This document shows, piece after piece, positions 22,051-32,469 of a stretch of DNA of 64,000 bases. Origin of the DNA: Phytoseiulus persimilis (lineage: Eukaryota; Arthropoda; Arachnida; Mesostigmata; Phytoseiidae). The stretch spans positions 13,888,001 through 13,952,000 of the forward strand of contig CM075101.1 in NCBI GenBank assembly GCA_037576195.1. Reading direction: 5' to 3'. Below the pieces are notes generated by a model. It ran no database searches, was not told the DNA's origin, and saw only the letters and a program-made list of their open reading frames with translations. Numbering within the stretch: position 1 is the stretch's first letter; each line of letters starts with the position of its first letter. The position numbers and the translations under genes were made by a program.

Positions 22051-25000
22051 GGACGACTCGTGTATCGACGAGCTTCCGAAGGCGACAGTGCGTCTGTGTC
22101 TTCGGTCGGGCTGATCGAGATTTCTGCTCACAATTGATCAACGTCCGGACTCCCCTGAGCAAGGAGAGGAGCCAGCAGAAAATGAAAAAAAAAAGCAATA
22201 GGAAGATTAGATAACTCGAAGTGAGCGACGAAAGACTCGTCCGAGCCTTGAGCAGTCCCGGCGGCTACAGATGTAGAATTAAGAATATATCACTTACCAA
22301 CAGACGGTGTGTCGTGCTGACGACACAGCGTCGGTTGCGACGACGAAAAAGACGGAGGAGAACGAGATGGAGAAGGAGATGAAGGGAACTTGAAGCCAAT
22401 TCAAGTTAACCGCTCTAACGCGAGTGCTGTTTCAATATCGGTGCGGCGGCATGTGGGACAAAAACTCTGGAGCCGCCTGCCGAACAATCTTCCGCCTCGT
22501 CCATTGTTCGAAAGCTCGGGTCCGTCTCGGGAATCCGAAACATCGGGCTCTTATATGATAGAAACGAAAGCGTCTCCCAATGTGGTGTCGCGCTCAATGC
22601 TCCCAAGATACTAAAAATTTCCCAGAAAAGTTGTTCTCGCTCATGCCAATGGGCTCTCCCTCTCGAACCCTGACTTCCTCTAGTCTTTTTCGATATGCGC
22701 TCTCCTCCGACCCAAGTTCATTCTGGAACGCTTCCCACAGAGTGACAGAGATCAGAGAGATGAAACGTTATGCGACAAGCCCGAGGACCGGTACTCGATT
22801 CCCGAGCCGCAGGACTCGCTTCACCATCACCTTGGAGCTGCTCCTGCCCCTCAGGCGACGCGTGTGGTTTATGCCAAGAGCAGTCGACGTTGGTGAGATA
22901 AGGCGATTGGCTGTGACTTTAGTGCGCGACTTCAGCGTGAGGTGATATCATCCTTGATCCCTCCAGTGGCGATCTCTTCGGTCGGCGCCAATTTAGAATA
23001 AAAATCATCAAGCGGTTAGCGTCGTTGTTGTCGACGTCGTCAGAGCTGCTGCCGCCGCCGCCATGGCCGCTGCTGGCGCGGCGCCGTTGCCACTGTCGCT
23101 GGTTTTCCGCCACGAAAGGCGGCATTATCAGCAGCTCGAAGTTGATCTCGTTGAGCTGAGCGTTGTTGACGTCGAGGTTATCTCAAGGCCTCTGTCGTCG
23201 CTGTCGCCGAGGCTCTCCGAGGGGAAGTAAATCAACAATATTCAACAGTGATGCCGTTCGAAGTGGGCAATGATAACCATAACGATCATAGAGGACGGCA
23301 CGATGTTGGGGCGATGCAGTTGAAGGAACTTGAGGGCGCCAGCGCAAAGCAGGCTTGCAGGCCGTAGAGTCCGTCCTGACGGAGCGAAGTCTGAAAGCCG
23401 GATCTACTTCAACTGGGTTCTAGTTCGACTTTCTCAAGCCAGCCGGGGAGCCTCTAAATATGATTCGAAACAATGAGATCCGTGGAGAAATATTTCGGGA
23501 GAAAGGGGAACATCAAACGGCCGCTCTACTACCAACAAATCAACGAGTGCGGTATGCGTGGTATTTGCCAACGGTCATTAAGATTGACGTAACGCCTCGA
23601 GCATCGACGCACGGTAGCCTGGGAACTTGGCTTCTTCCGCGGCCGCTGGCACGAAGTGTAAAACTCTCCCGCAGCTTTTCGAGACCCCGCTGTTTACCGA
23701 CGGCGATGATTTCATCGCGATGCCTCCGCAGTATGCAGCCTCCAAGTCAATACAACCAATAAGGTGCTAAGCCCCGGGGAGCGGACTGATGAGAAGCGAA
23801 ATTGATCTTCAGCCTCTTGACATTATCTTAACCTGCGCCGAGACGTCGTCGCCGTTGCCGCGGTTGTCGTCGGGCCTGTCGACAGGTCGTAATTTTTTTG
23901 GGAACAGGCCTGCTGTCTGTCGCCAGATGATCTTCAGAGTCGACGGAGTAGTTAGCTTCCTTCTGCTTCTATGCCTTATCATCATCATCGTCGTCTTCGA
24001 TGTCGTACACTCGCCAGAAACGAGACCTGGTCTAGACCTAGATCCGATCTTGCGATTCTGAACGGGATCGCCAACCGTCACAGTGAGCAGTTCTGCTAGA
24101 TCTCTAACGGTGCTCTTCGTCAGGCCGAGTTTTCTCGTCGCCACAGGTGGAGAAGTAGGGTTCCCTGGGCAATGAACCGGCTTCCACTGTTTTTGCGTTG
24201 CTTGCCGACGACGACAAGGCGAAGGTTTCCGTCTGGAGGTCGAGAACAAGAGCCCGCGATGAGACGTCGCGAAAAGACCATCTGGCTGCAAGAAAAACAG
24301 CCAAGGAACATACATACACTCAGATCTTGAGCACCAGTAGCGGTGGCAGTTGCACTTACTCGCTTAGGAAGAGGATGGAGTTTATGTGTGAACCACTCAC
24401 ACTGAGCAAACCTTACCACCACACGGTCCTCATTAGCACATGCTGATGTCACCTAGTTTCCTCCAGTTCGCTCGTCGCTGGCCCCGTTTCTTCTCCTCGC
24501 CGAGCTTTCTGGGAAGAGCACTTCGAGGTGCTGGCGACATATTTACTCAACCCCGGCCCACTCAATTGAGGATCAGCGCGGCTGGAGTTCGACTGCCTTG
24601 GTGGCTGGCTGGCTGGCTACCGGCGTAACTCGGGAATAAAACAAAGCAAATACTGCATCATCTACATACAAGCTCTCAGATCACGGCTCCACGGAGACAT
24701 TCAACCCTGGTTCTTTAGTCCGGGGGCGACCGGGAAATCCCAACTCAGGTCGAGTCCGCGTCCAAGCGCTGGGAATTCGCGGCAAACATTCTGCGCAAGC
24801 TCCCAAAGGTCTTGTGGAAAATGAGGCTCGAACATCGATCTCTAGGTTTTCCGCCTCCTGAGAATGAGGCCAAGAGAGGCTTCCGCAGCCGTCGCTGCCC
24901 ACCTGAACAAGAAAACGTCCGAATGTTCCTTATGAGCCGCGCGAATGAAAGAACCGCCTCCAAAAGATTCTTTGAGGAGCAGCTCAGGACGGAATGGTCT
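22051..25000. other. No firm gene
   Basis: At 23809-24315 the minus strand is open for 168 codons. The plus strand encodes a Leu/Ile/Val stretch (VSFLLLLCLIIIIVVFDVV) at about 23940-24010 that could be a membrane helix but derives from ATC/GTC triplets. At 24352 a GTAAGT donor on the minus strand closes an open frame that starts without an ATG. Four-base GGCT units lie at 24601-24620. Confidence 0.35.
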
Positions 25001-25047
25001 TAGTCATTCGATCTCCTTGTGTTGTGTTTGCTCTTTTGACTTCCGTC

Positions 25048-25068
25048 TGCCCGCCCGCCCGCCTGCCC
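25048..25068. repeat. CCGC four-base tract
   Basis: CCGC units with a CTGC end. Confidence 0.8.
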
Positions 25069-25100
25069 AGGGTTCGACGAACACCAAACAGGCCAAAGGA

Positions 25101-25682
25101 TCAATTTTCCTCCCAGTACTCCCGCTTGCTCCCCTGTTCTCCTTTAGAGGATTTGCATGTAAATCCTGTCGGTTCTGACGTGGCCTCGTTGTTGGGTTCC
25201 ACTTCACCCTCGCGGCTCGTAATCTCCCAAGTTCTCCACTCTCGCCGCGGAGTTCTAACGCTGTTGACGTCGAACTGTCGGGCGCGGTGAAAATTAATCG
25301 AGTTGAAAAAAAGCGCGAGCGCCTCGTTCTGTTCCCAAGGAATGAGCTTTGGGCCCGAGGCGGCTCGCAACGTCGGCAGGACTGGCAGGAGGTTACACAG
25401 AAGGAGTTGGCTCAAGGGATCATGGATGGGCATCCTTGAAGAGAATGAAAAGCAATAGGACTTCGATGGAGCCCAGGCTACGAGTATGTCAGCCATGTCA
25501 GCGGTGGACGGAGTAGTGTGCGAGCCAACACGAATCGATGTAAATGTATTTCCACTCAGACGGTGGCATGTGTATTGGGTAATGTAGCGTGTGATCACAG
25601 GAAGTTGCCCGAGAGCATCTAGCAGGAAATAGCGCTGCTCATACAGATTGATGCTGCTCTCTGCCTGCTTTCCTCTGTGCAT
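25101..25682 (-). CDS. Candidate 193-residue protein
   Basis: ATG at 25682 opens 193 codons without a stop, among the longest ATG-initiated frames in the window. Arg is low (about 6 percent), Glu, Asn, Thr and Leu are high, and the C-terminal third is hydrophilic and acidic. A hydrophobic central segment (LLLCNLLPVLPTL) is too short for a sure membrane helix. A good internal acceptor (TTTTCATTCTCTTCAAG) could mean that the real exon starts in the middle. The ATG context is poor. No domain is recognised. Confidence 0.4.
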   Translation of the reverse strand: MHRGKQAESSINLYEQRYFLLDALGQLPVITRYITQYTCHRLSGNTFTSIRVGSHTTPSTADMADILVAWAPSKSYCFSFSSRMPIHDPLSQLLLCNLLPVLPTLRAASGPKLIPWEQNEALALFFNSINFHRARQFDVNSVRTPRREWRTWEITSREGEVEPNNEATSEPTGFTCKSSKGEQGSKREYWEEN

Positions 25683-25964
25683 CTATCGGTGCAGGGTAAG
25701 CGCTCCACAATCTTGAGCGACTCTCTGACACTACTCTCATCAATCCCGTCATCTGTCGCATACATTTCTGAAAAACGTCATTGTTCAGGTTTCGAAGCTT
25801 CTCTCAGCGACCCACAGACATTCTCCAGGTGCTCTAATTAAAAAACTTAAAAAATCGGAACAGTATCTCAACAGGATCAAAACTGTCTTCGAATCAGCTC
25901 TGTGTAAGTTCTGAGGCGATCCGGAAATTTCAATGCTGTGACAGGTGACCACGAGCTTTTCTGA
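25651..25964 (+). CDS. Alternative: three-exon 59-residue ORF
   Basis: ATG at 25651 opens 15 hydrophobic codons ending at a GTAAGC donor. A 93-base intron ends CATTGTTCAG. Exon 2 (25789-25903) is helical and Lys-rich (ALIKKLKKSEQYLNRIK) and ends at a GTAAGT donor. A 41-base intron leads in phase to a short last exon. Splice signals are good throughout. The first exon overlaps the start of the minus-strand frame at 25101-25682, so both are unlikely to be right. Confidence 0.25.
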
Positions 25965-26244
25965 GGGAAATCTCCGAGGGCAATGGTTCAGATCCCTGGA
26001 ACGTGTGAGGGAACACTTTGTTCGTAAGCGCTTATCATGACCCACCACTTGCCGTGTGCTCGGAGTCCTTGGCCATGGATTCCGATAGCATGCTCGGACC
26101 GACGAAGCATGCCATCGGTGGCAGAACACGGCTGGGAACGGTGGTGCGAATCGAGCAGCAGTTGGTGGTGAGGGAAAAACCACGATGCAGTCGGTAAAAG
26201 TAGGAAAACCGCCATAATAGACGATATACGAGTTGAGATCATAT

Positions 26245-26251
26245 TATAAAA
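26245..26251 (+). promoter_or_regulatory. TATA-box candidate with short first intron downstream
   Basis: TATAAAA lies in ATTATAAAAGGG. About 40 bases on there is a GTGAGT donor (26297), and a 36-base GT..AG stretch ends CTTCACATAG, followed by ATG at 26336. A second GTGAGT lies at 26410. The layout fits a promoter, short leader exon and small introns, but the coding frame after the ATG is short. Confidence 0.3.
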
Positions 26252-26419
26252 GGGTTATCCAATACGAGAGCATCTGTTGCCCCACCGATCCTCCGTGAGT
26301 AATATCTTTGTTATTACTGTCTTCACATAGCTGATGGCTATGTGGAGCTCGAAGCTCTCTTCCCGAAGGTGCAGAGTTAGATCTCATTGGTTGCTTCATC
26401 ATCCACGCCCGTGAGTCGT

Positions 26420-27500
26420 CTCTGTGTATGGCATCACTGCATACAATATAGGCGAGTACAATTGCAGCAAGACTCTAATTAGTCGGCAGAGGCTCAGGTC
26501 GGTGATTTCCAATATGACGATTGATCTCTTCTCTTCCCTTTTTCTCCTTTTGCCCGAATCGGCAAGCGCCTTGTGATCCCTGTAATCACTAGGACGTAAC
26601 TTTTCATCTGCGAGCTGTGTTCGCATAGATCACTCCGTCGGCTTCGAACACTCACAATTTTGTTCTCGAACCAGGGCTGAACATCCCCGAGACGCCGGAG
26701 GACGATGATGAGGATCATGATGATGACGATGCCACGTGTGGTGGTATATCCACGCTTATGTTTGGACGGTCACCCTTCCTTCCCATGACTGTAGCCGCCA
26801 CAAACTGAGGCAAAAAGTCAACCAATGTCCCTGGATTAGACGAGCTCTTTAGCCCGGCAGGAGTCAGATCCTGAGCTCAACTCCTGAGGCCCTCCTGTTT
26901 TGATAGCGATCTCCTTCCCACAAGGATTAAGTGTGGCTCCTTGTTTTTCCTCGTTCGTTCATTCGCCTGCTCGTTGGTTGGTCCGTCTGCAAGCCAGTGG
27001 TGTGGAGTGCGCACTCCGATCTTCATGTGGCGCCGCCACCGCCCGCGGGAACTCTGTTGACATAACGAATGTGCTTGCGTGGTGAGTACGATGTGACAAC
27101 AGAGATAAAATATCGCTCGAATTCCGGACTCTGTTTATTTTTTGGTCAGCTTCTCTGTCTCGAGTTCGCGCCGAAATCGTTGAGAAGACTCCTTGCGCTC
27201 CCGGATCCCGAGTGGGGGCTCGGCGGGCGGGCGGACGGTCAGACAGACCGGCCCGCGAGCTCCAGCGTACCGTTAAACTAAACCATCATCGAGCCTCCAG
27301 CGAAGAGACACCAAAGACGCCGCCGCGGTCGTTTGAACTTTCCGGACGACGTCACGACCTCGTGAGTGAGAAACGGGTCAGCAAGTCCGGTTCAATGAGT
27401 GGGACGCTTCACGGGTCGGAGCTCCACATCTACGATGAGCGCTCATCTCCAAATCGAAGCCGGGGTGTGTCTACTATGAGCTTACAAATAGTTACTCACA
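26420..27500. other. No firm gene
   Basis: A possible exon ends at a GTGAGT donor at 27079 after an open frame from 26900, and another reaches GTGAGT at 27361. Neither has a supported partner. GGGC four-base units lie at 27215-27240. Confidence 0.35.
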
Positions 27501-27519
27501 GCCACGACCGCACTGAATC

Positions 27520-27957
27520 ATGGGCTGGCTTGCTGGCTGGCTGCGTGTCTGGTCTGTTGACGCCAGCTCGAAACCAACAAGTGAATCCCCGATGCAGGCC
27601 TTCATCAACCGTTCCGAACCGGTCTCAACGAGCGGGTGGGGGCGATTTGAAAACATTCGGTCGGGAAGGAAGCTCTCCTACACGATGTCGAGCGGGAATA
27701 ATCATCTGCAATTCAGCTCGTTGCTTCTGAACTGTCCACAAAATGAAGTAGAAGAGGAACCGTTTCGCTGTCCAACGGTTCCCGTGCTGCGCATTTTCGC
27801 GCTATCCAACGGTGTGCTTGTCTGTGTCTTCGGCGGAGCCGGAACATTTCTCAAACTCGTCCGGGCTGATTGCATTGCAACGTCGGAGCACCTACAAGCG
27901 AAAGCCAGAAACCATGGTGAACCGACAGCGAAAAATGGTCAGTTGGAGTGTAGTTAA
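27520..27957 (+). CDS. Candidate 145-residue protein
   Basis: ATG at 27520 is in a strong start context (A at -3, G at +4). The frame is open for 145 codons to TAA. Arg is low, Asn, Gly, Ser and Glu are well represented. The N-terminus MGWLAGWLRVWSVDASS could be a weak signal peptide, though the first codons come from a GGCT repeat. A second hydrophobic stretch (GVLVCVFGGAGTFLKL) lies near residue 103. It ends 27 bases from the stop of the minus-strand frame at 27984. A Lys/Arg-rich overlapping frame is less protein-like. Confidence 0.38.
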   Translation: MGWLAGWLRVWSVDASSKPTSESPMQAFINRSEPVSTSGWGRFENIRSGRKLSYTMSSGNNHLQFSSLLLNCPQNEVEEEPFRCPTVPVLRIFALSNGVLVCVFGGAGTFLKLVRADCIATSEHLQAKARNHGEPTAKNGQLECS

Positions 27958-27983
27958 GAGTTCTCGGGACAGCAGCTACAATT

Positions 27984-28172
27984 TCAGCTTCTGGAATTCT
28001 CAACTTTGGAATAATTGATGATCTTTTTTGTATCCGGGTGTCCGTCGGTCGCTTCGTTCCCTGCTCCGTCTGTCTGGAAAGTGAACCCGATGAGAGACAA
28101 CGGCGAACCAACAGCAAACACCAGAGCAGCCACGGCGGCAACAACGATCATTCTGAGCGAATTTTCCGCCAT
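27984..28172 (-). CDS. Candidate 62-residue secreted peptide
   Basis: ATG at 28172 has A at -3 and G at +4. The N-terminus MAENSLRMIVVAAVAALVFA and the following VGSPLS read like a classic signal peptide, with cleavage possible after residue 23. The mature part is about 40 residues, polar and acidic then basic, without Cys. The frame ends in TGA with no donor needed, so it could be complete. Two other minus frames here are also open but start without ATG. Confidence 0.4.
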   Translation of the reverse strand: MAENSLRMIVVAAVAALVFAVGSPLSLIGFTFQTDGAGNEATDGHPDTKKIINYSKVENSRS

Positions 28173-28570
28173 TTACTGTGCAACCATTAGTCTGCCAAGA
28201 CTTCGAGTCGTAAACACCGAAAGCTCGCAGCACATTTGACGATGGAGGTTTTCTTCTTCTCCTCCGTCTTCTTTCGACGGAGTGATGAAGTGTCGGAGAC
28301 CTCATCTGAAATTGGATAAACCCATTCTGGATTTGTAAACAAAAGCCAACGCACACTTTCTGTAGTTATGGTTCCTGACGCGGCTGGAAGCGGAAAAGCG
28401 TGTTCCCTGGCGGGCGCATATGCTCTGTCGCTTCATTCATTCCTACGGCGACCGGAATAATGTTCAGCTAGTGAACAACAATTACGGTGGCTTCTATTTC
28501 ATTCTTCCACATTAGTGTCACGGATCGAAACGTGAGAAGCTGGTTAGACCATGTGCTCTTTGTTCCCCAG

Positions 28571-28840
28571 GCTGCGAAGCGACGACAGGAGAAAGCACGT
28601 TTCCTTTTGTGCGTGCAGACAGCTTTGGACCTCGGTCGGTGCAAGAACCGAGGGCTGACTGAGCCGATTATCCTGAGTAGTCGTGGCTTGGACAAGCAGG
28701 CCTGGAAGAATATGAGTTCCGAATCTGAAGCAGCTCCGAGTTTTCACAATTATATCCGCTCACGGAAAAACGCCCTTCTCAAGGCACGAGAAACATCTCC
28801 GAAGTCCAAATTTTCATTTCAACCGGAGCTGTATTCATAA
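28571..28840 (+). CDS. Candidate terminal exon, 89 codons
   Basis: A strong acceptor (GTGCTCTTTGTTCCCCAG) ends at 28570. The frame then starts in phase 0 and is open to TAA. The peptide is basic and helical at the start (AAKRRQEKARFLLCVQTALD), with Lys and Arg balanced, then Ser/Glu-rich. A GTGAGA donor 39 bases upstream of the acceptor would make a small intron. No domain is recognised. Confidence 0.35.
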   Translation, partial: AAKRRQEKARFLLCVQTALDLGRCKNRGLTEPIILSSRGLDKQAWKNMSSESEAAPSFHNYIRSRKNALLKARETSPKSKFSFQPELYS

Positions 28841-28897
28841 TTGTTGCAGGCTGGGATCGATCGGAATCGATACTCAAGAATTCGCACAACGGAGGGA

Positions 28898-28907
28898 GGG
28901 GGGGGGG
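28898..28907. repeat. Poly-G run
   Basis: Ten G in a row after GGAGGGA. Confidence 0.95.
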
Positions 28908-29042
28908 AGTTACGAGACAGCTGAGTGCCAAGCGCAGAGTGCATTGCGAGCAAAGATTTGCGTGAACCCGTCGACTTCGGAAAAGGTTTGGTCATGTTCA
29001 ATCACCAGATTATTGGAGCAATCGAACGTAGGATACGTCAGC

Positions 29043-29231
29043 ATGGAAAGCAGATGGTATAATGGGCAGAGCTACAATGATGATCCCGATGGGTGGTTTC
29101 AGCCTCGCGTAGAAGATCTCGCAACAAATCGGAAGCGCATTGGCGCGGGTCGTATTTTCGAGCTATCTCAGGGTGTACGCGTCAAGTTTCACGATAGTAG
29201 AATCGTATTTGCCCCCTCTGTGTTATGCTGA
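29043..29231 (+). CDS. Candidate 62-residue ORF
   Basis: ATG at 29043 (A at -3, G at +4) begins MESRWYNGQSYNDDPDGWFQ and continues with a basic, Val-rich half to TGA. The frame is also open upstream to 28944, so this may be an internal or terminal exon of the same gene as 28571-28840. Composition is protein-like; the family is unknown. Confidence 0.3.
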   Translation: MESRWYNGQSYNDDPDGWFQPRVEDLATNRKRIGAGRIFELSQGVRVKFHDSRIVFAPSVLC

Positions 29232-29364
29232 TGCAGGCCCGGTTTATCCGGGCTACGTTCCCCGGCAGTGCAGGAATAGGAGATCTATCGGGGTCTCCCT
29301 GGAAGAACTGTCCGTTCTGAAGGAGCATCTATCCTCTTTGTCACTGAAAGAACAAGCTTCGTGA

Positions 29365-31090
29365 TCTCCGTCACGGAGATCCTGAAGTCTACAGAACTGA
29401 AATGCTCTCGTGCACCCGAGAGACCAGGAGTTGAGAAGAGAGGAAGGTCGAGGCGGGAAAATAACGCCGCTTCCAGAGCTGTTCCTGCGGACCGACTCCG
29501 ACCTCGCTGCTGTTTTTCGGTTATCTGGACTCTTCTTCGGGCTTCCGAGAGCACGGCGCCGTAGCTCCTAACTACAAGGACACGATCACCGCGAATCGTT
29601 TCGGCGGGAACGACAGAGCGGGCAAGACTCGACTCTCCTTCGTGGATCAACGAAACCGCCGCTACCGCGCTACGTTTTCTCAGGTGAATTTTCCATAGGA
29701 GCCTCCTGCATGGGTGATTTTCGAAACCCATCGATGATGGTACTGTTTGAAATGTTTCGGAACGAAACCACTCAGTATCCATCATGAGCTTCCGTCCCAT
29801 TTCCGAGTGAAGGCCCGGGCTGTGGCGTTTCCTACGTCGAAAGCTCGGGTCGAAGATCTTCTTGAGGATGGTGAAAAAGTCGAACCGTCGCTACAATTGC
29901 GTTCCCATCATGAGGCTCATCGACGGGAGGCCCGATAATCCGAAGCGAAACTAAGTGCGCTCCACCATTTCGAGGGGCACGACTGGAATTCGAGGAAATA
30001 TCTCCCTGGTCAGGGCTGTCCTGTGTGGAGCCATCCGACCGCAAGCCTGGTTTTTGGTGAATAGCCGAGCGCTGAATTGCAGACTTGTCCGGGGAGCGAC
30101 GCATTGATCCCCTCGTCGGGGACCAAGGTTGGGTTATGACACGACTAGATCGCGGTTTGCTCACAGCTCAGTTGGAGTCCTTTGTGAGTTGCGTTTAATG
30201 AGGGATCCTAGTGAGAGCAAGCGTGACCCCACCACACGAGGAGCGGGCGAGAGGAAGAGAATGGAGCTCACTCATGGAATAGCAACTTCGATTCCTCTAC
30301 GTCCACTACAACTGGCTACGTCCAATGGCACTGAAATAGGATCCCCCCACCCGCTCGAGCCGCGCGAGTCCAGGCAAGTCCTCCTCCCACCAGAGTAATC
30401 TCCGGCATCAACCACATTCCGGCGAATCTTCTCGCGAAGCCTCGCGGGTGAGGTTCAGCCCGGCTTCCAGCTTCCAGGAGATATACGTCCGCCCACGCGA
30501 CCGAGACGCAAGCTTCCGACCACGTACGATCTTGGGGACGTGTCAGGGAGAGTACAATGATGCTTGGCAGCAGCGAGTGCTGTGAACTTGCCGCCGCTGA
30601 GTTTGAGCAAACGATAGCGACGTCCGGCCGCGGTGACATGAATACAAAGGCATGCCCATAGGCTGTCCGCTCGGTCTGTCCGTACGCCCATTTGCATGTC
30701 CGTTCGTCCGTCGCGTGCTTGGTCCTTCTCTTTTCCGAGCCACAACAGGCATGTCATCCGAGCGAGGGGAGAAAGCTCGTCTGCCTGCCGGTGTGGATGC
30801 TCTGCCAGCATCTGCTCCTCCACGCAGATCTGAGTGGAGCTGCGAATGGCATAAGAATATATTTAAGCCTATTATATGCATCAACGCGCTGTCAATCATG
30901 CTTTCGCGTTTTATTGCATATGGGCAGCAAGCAAGCGAGCGAGCGAGCTGCGGAGTAAGAGCGTAGGGGAAGCGAGCAGCGGACGAGCAGGCGATCCGGA
31001 ATGCGGGGAGAGCTGCCTGTCGGCGGCGAATTTCGAAGCTCCACCGCAGAGTCGTCGAGGGAAAAGTTTCCCGCGTCATTTTCCCATTGC
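29365..31090. other. No firm gene
   Basis: Minus-strand frames at 29285-29800 and 30543-31124 exceed 170 codons but are rich in Arg and Ser, as expected by chance. Four-base GTCC and GAGC units occur at 30690-30712 and 30933-30950. Confidence 0.35.
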
Positions 31091-31092
31091 AG

Positions 31093-31314
31093 GATCTCGA
31101 ACGCGCGGCGACCGAAGTGAGCAAGGTACGCGGCGAGCAATCTCCAAATGATGAAAGAAGTCGACCCGCTACAGGGATATATACCTATCGCGAGACACGA
31201 GCGCCCGGGAAACTGCGAATGCTCCAGGAGCCGGATCAGTGCTGCTCCAGCTGCGATCTACAGAGCCACATAAAAAAGCTAAGAAATCTCTCCGAGTCCG
31301 AGGGCTTCAAGTAG
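31093..31314 (+). CDS. Candidate terminal exon, 73 residues
   Basis: A strong acceptor (GTCATTTTCCCATTGCAG) ends at 31092. The frame begins DLERAATEVSKVRGEQ in phase 0 and stays open to TAG. Glu, Lys and Arg are balanced, three Cys cluster in QCCSSCDLQ, and the end is helical (IKKLRNLSESEGF). A GTACGC donor after 33 bases would make a micro-exon instead. The upstream exon is not found. Confidence 0.36.
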   Translation, partial: DLERAATEVSKVRGEQSPNDERSRPATGIYTYRETRAPGKLRMLQEPDQCCSSCDLQSHIKKLRNLSESEGFK

Positions 31315-31743
31315 TAACTCGAATTGCACGGCCACTCTTCACTGGTGGAACGATGTCCGCCTTGCAGCATGCAGAATAAATTGAGCGAGACCGACCCGCG
31401 CTGCTAAACGACCGAGCGGAGCGGAGAAAGGTGCCTATGGAAAACAGCGGGATCGATGAGAATGAGCATCGTAGGTGATTCTCGAGCTCGGCTGAAAACT
31501 GAACCGGCTTTGAACTCCGGCTGCGAGGGCCCACAAGGGTCGAAACTCCGGGAATCCCTGCGAACAATCTGCCGAAAAGTCTTCGCTTCCATGAATCGGG
31601 CCCGGGGATTTCGAATACGCGCCGGTTCTCATCGATCGCGACGAACAATCCTTGCCTCTTCCATGGGCTGGTTGGTACTCGAACCGTTGGCATCCTGGCG
31701 GGTAAATGAGGGTCGACTAGCTGTATGGTCGTCTCTCCCCGTT

Positions 31744-32109
31744 TCAGACAGAGAACACTAGACAGGACCGCCAGGATGTGGTCGAAGCAATATGCGGACA
31801 AACTATCCAGTGGAGATTGAGTAGCAGCCTGTTCATATGCCGATTAGAGAGGAAACACTGAACAAGGACGGGGAAGCTCAATGTTTGCGGCAGTTTGTTC
31901 ATCTGCAGGATTGCAAACCGACTCACTTCCTCCTCATTTCCGATCATCACAATCATCGAATGCCATGGTTCCCACATGCTGGCGGACGCGAGAGCTCCTC
32001 TAGCAGGCTCCGTGTGGATACAGGGCCATATCTGGGGTCCAGCGGAATCGAACACGACAACCCTATCGGATCCGGTCAACATTCTGAAGCGGCTTGAAGG
32101 CATCGTCAT
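31744..32109 (-). CDS. Possible 121-residue ORF
   Basis: ATG at 32109 opens 121 codons. An in-frame 24-base GTGAGT..CTGCAG stretch lies in the middle. The opposite strand is open in two frames over the same region (31837-32097 and 31895-32206), all similarly protein-like, so I cannot choose. Its start touches the tRNA-like sequence at 32111. Confidence 0.18.
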   Translation of the reverse strand: MTMPSSRFRMLTGSDRVVVFDSAGPQIWPCIHTEPARGALASASMWEPWHSMIVMIGNEEEVSRFAILQMNKLPQTLSFPVLVQCFLSNRHMNRLLLNLHWIVCPHIASTTSWRSCLVFSV

Positions 32110-32110
32110 G

Positions 32111-32182
32111 GCTCACGTAGCACAGGGGTTGAGGCTGACAAGCCGTAGAGGGAAGCTGCGGGTTCAATTCCCGGAGGTAGCA
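32111..32182 (+). tRNA. tRNA-like sequence, decayed gene or SINE head
   Basis: A box TAGCACAGGGG (32118-32128) and B box GGTTCAATTCC (32161-32171) are 43 bases apart, as in a tRNA. The T stem keeps four pairs (CGGG/CCCG). The acceptor stem keeps only GCT/AGC at its end plus one more pair, and the D and anticodon arms do not fold well. That points to a pseudogene or a tRNA-derived SINE rather than a working tRNA. No isotype can be assigned. Confidence 0.3.
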
Positions 32183-32469
32183 GAGTGTTTAGAGATGACC
32201 GAATAGCGGTGGCTGGATAGGGAATAGATATCAACCGTTCAATCCATGCTCTGAGAATACATCTCGCCATTCGACAGAACTCAAGGAGAGCGGAAAGGAT
32301 GCGCAGGATTGAGGCATGACTCCCCCACGGAAGACTCGGCGAACGGACCCTGTTCCACGCAAGCCACGAAGATGCCCATCCAGATTTTGAACCCCGTCGA
32401 AAAAACGAATCTCACCTGTTCCTGATCTCAATCCGGTTGTTACACTTGCTCCTTCGCAAAACGTCATTC

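Noticed and set aside
23780-24061. Plus-strand single-pass membrane protein with a Leu/Ile/Val run
   Set aside because: The hydrophobic run is encoded by ATC and GTC triplets, and the antisense frame is longer; no start or splice support.
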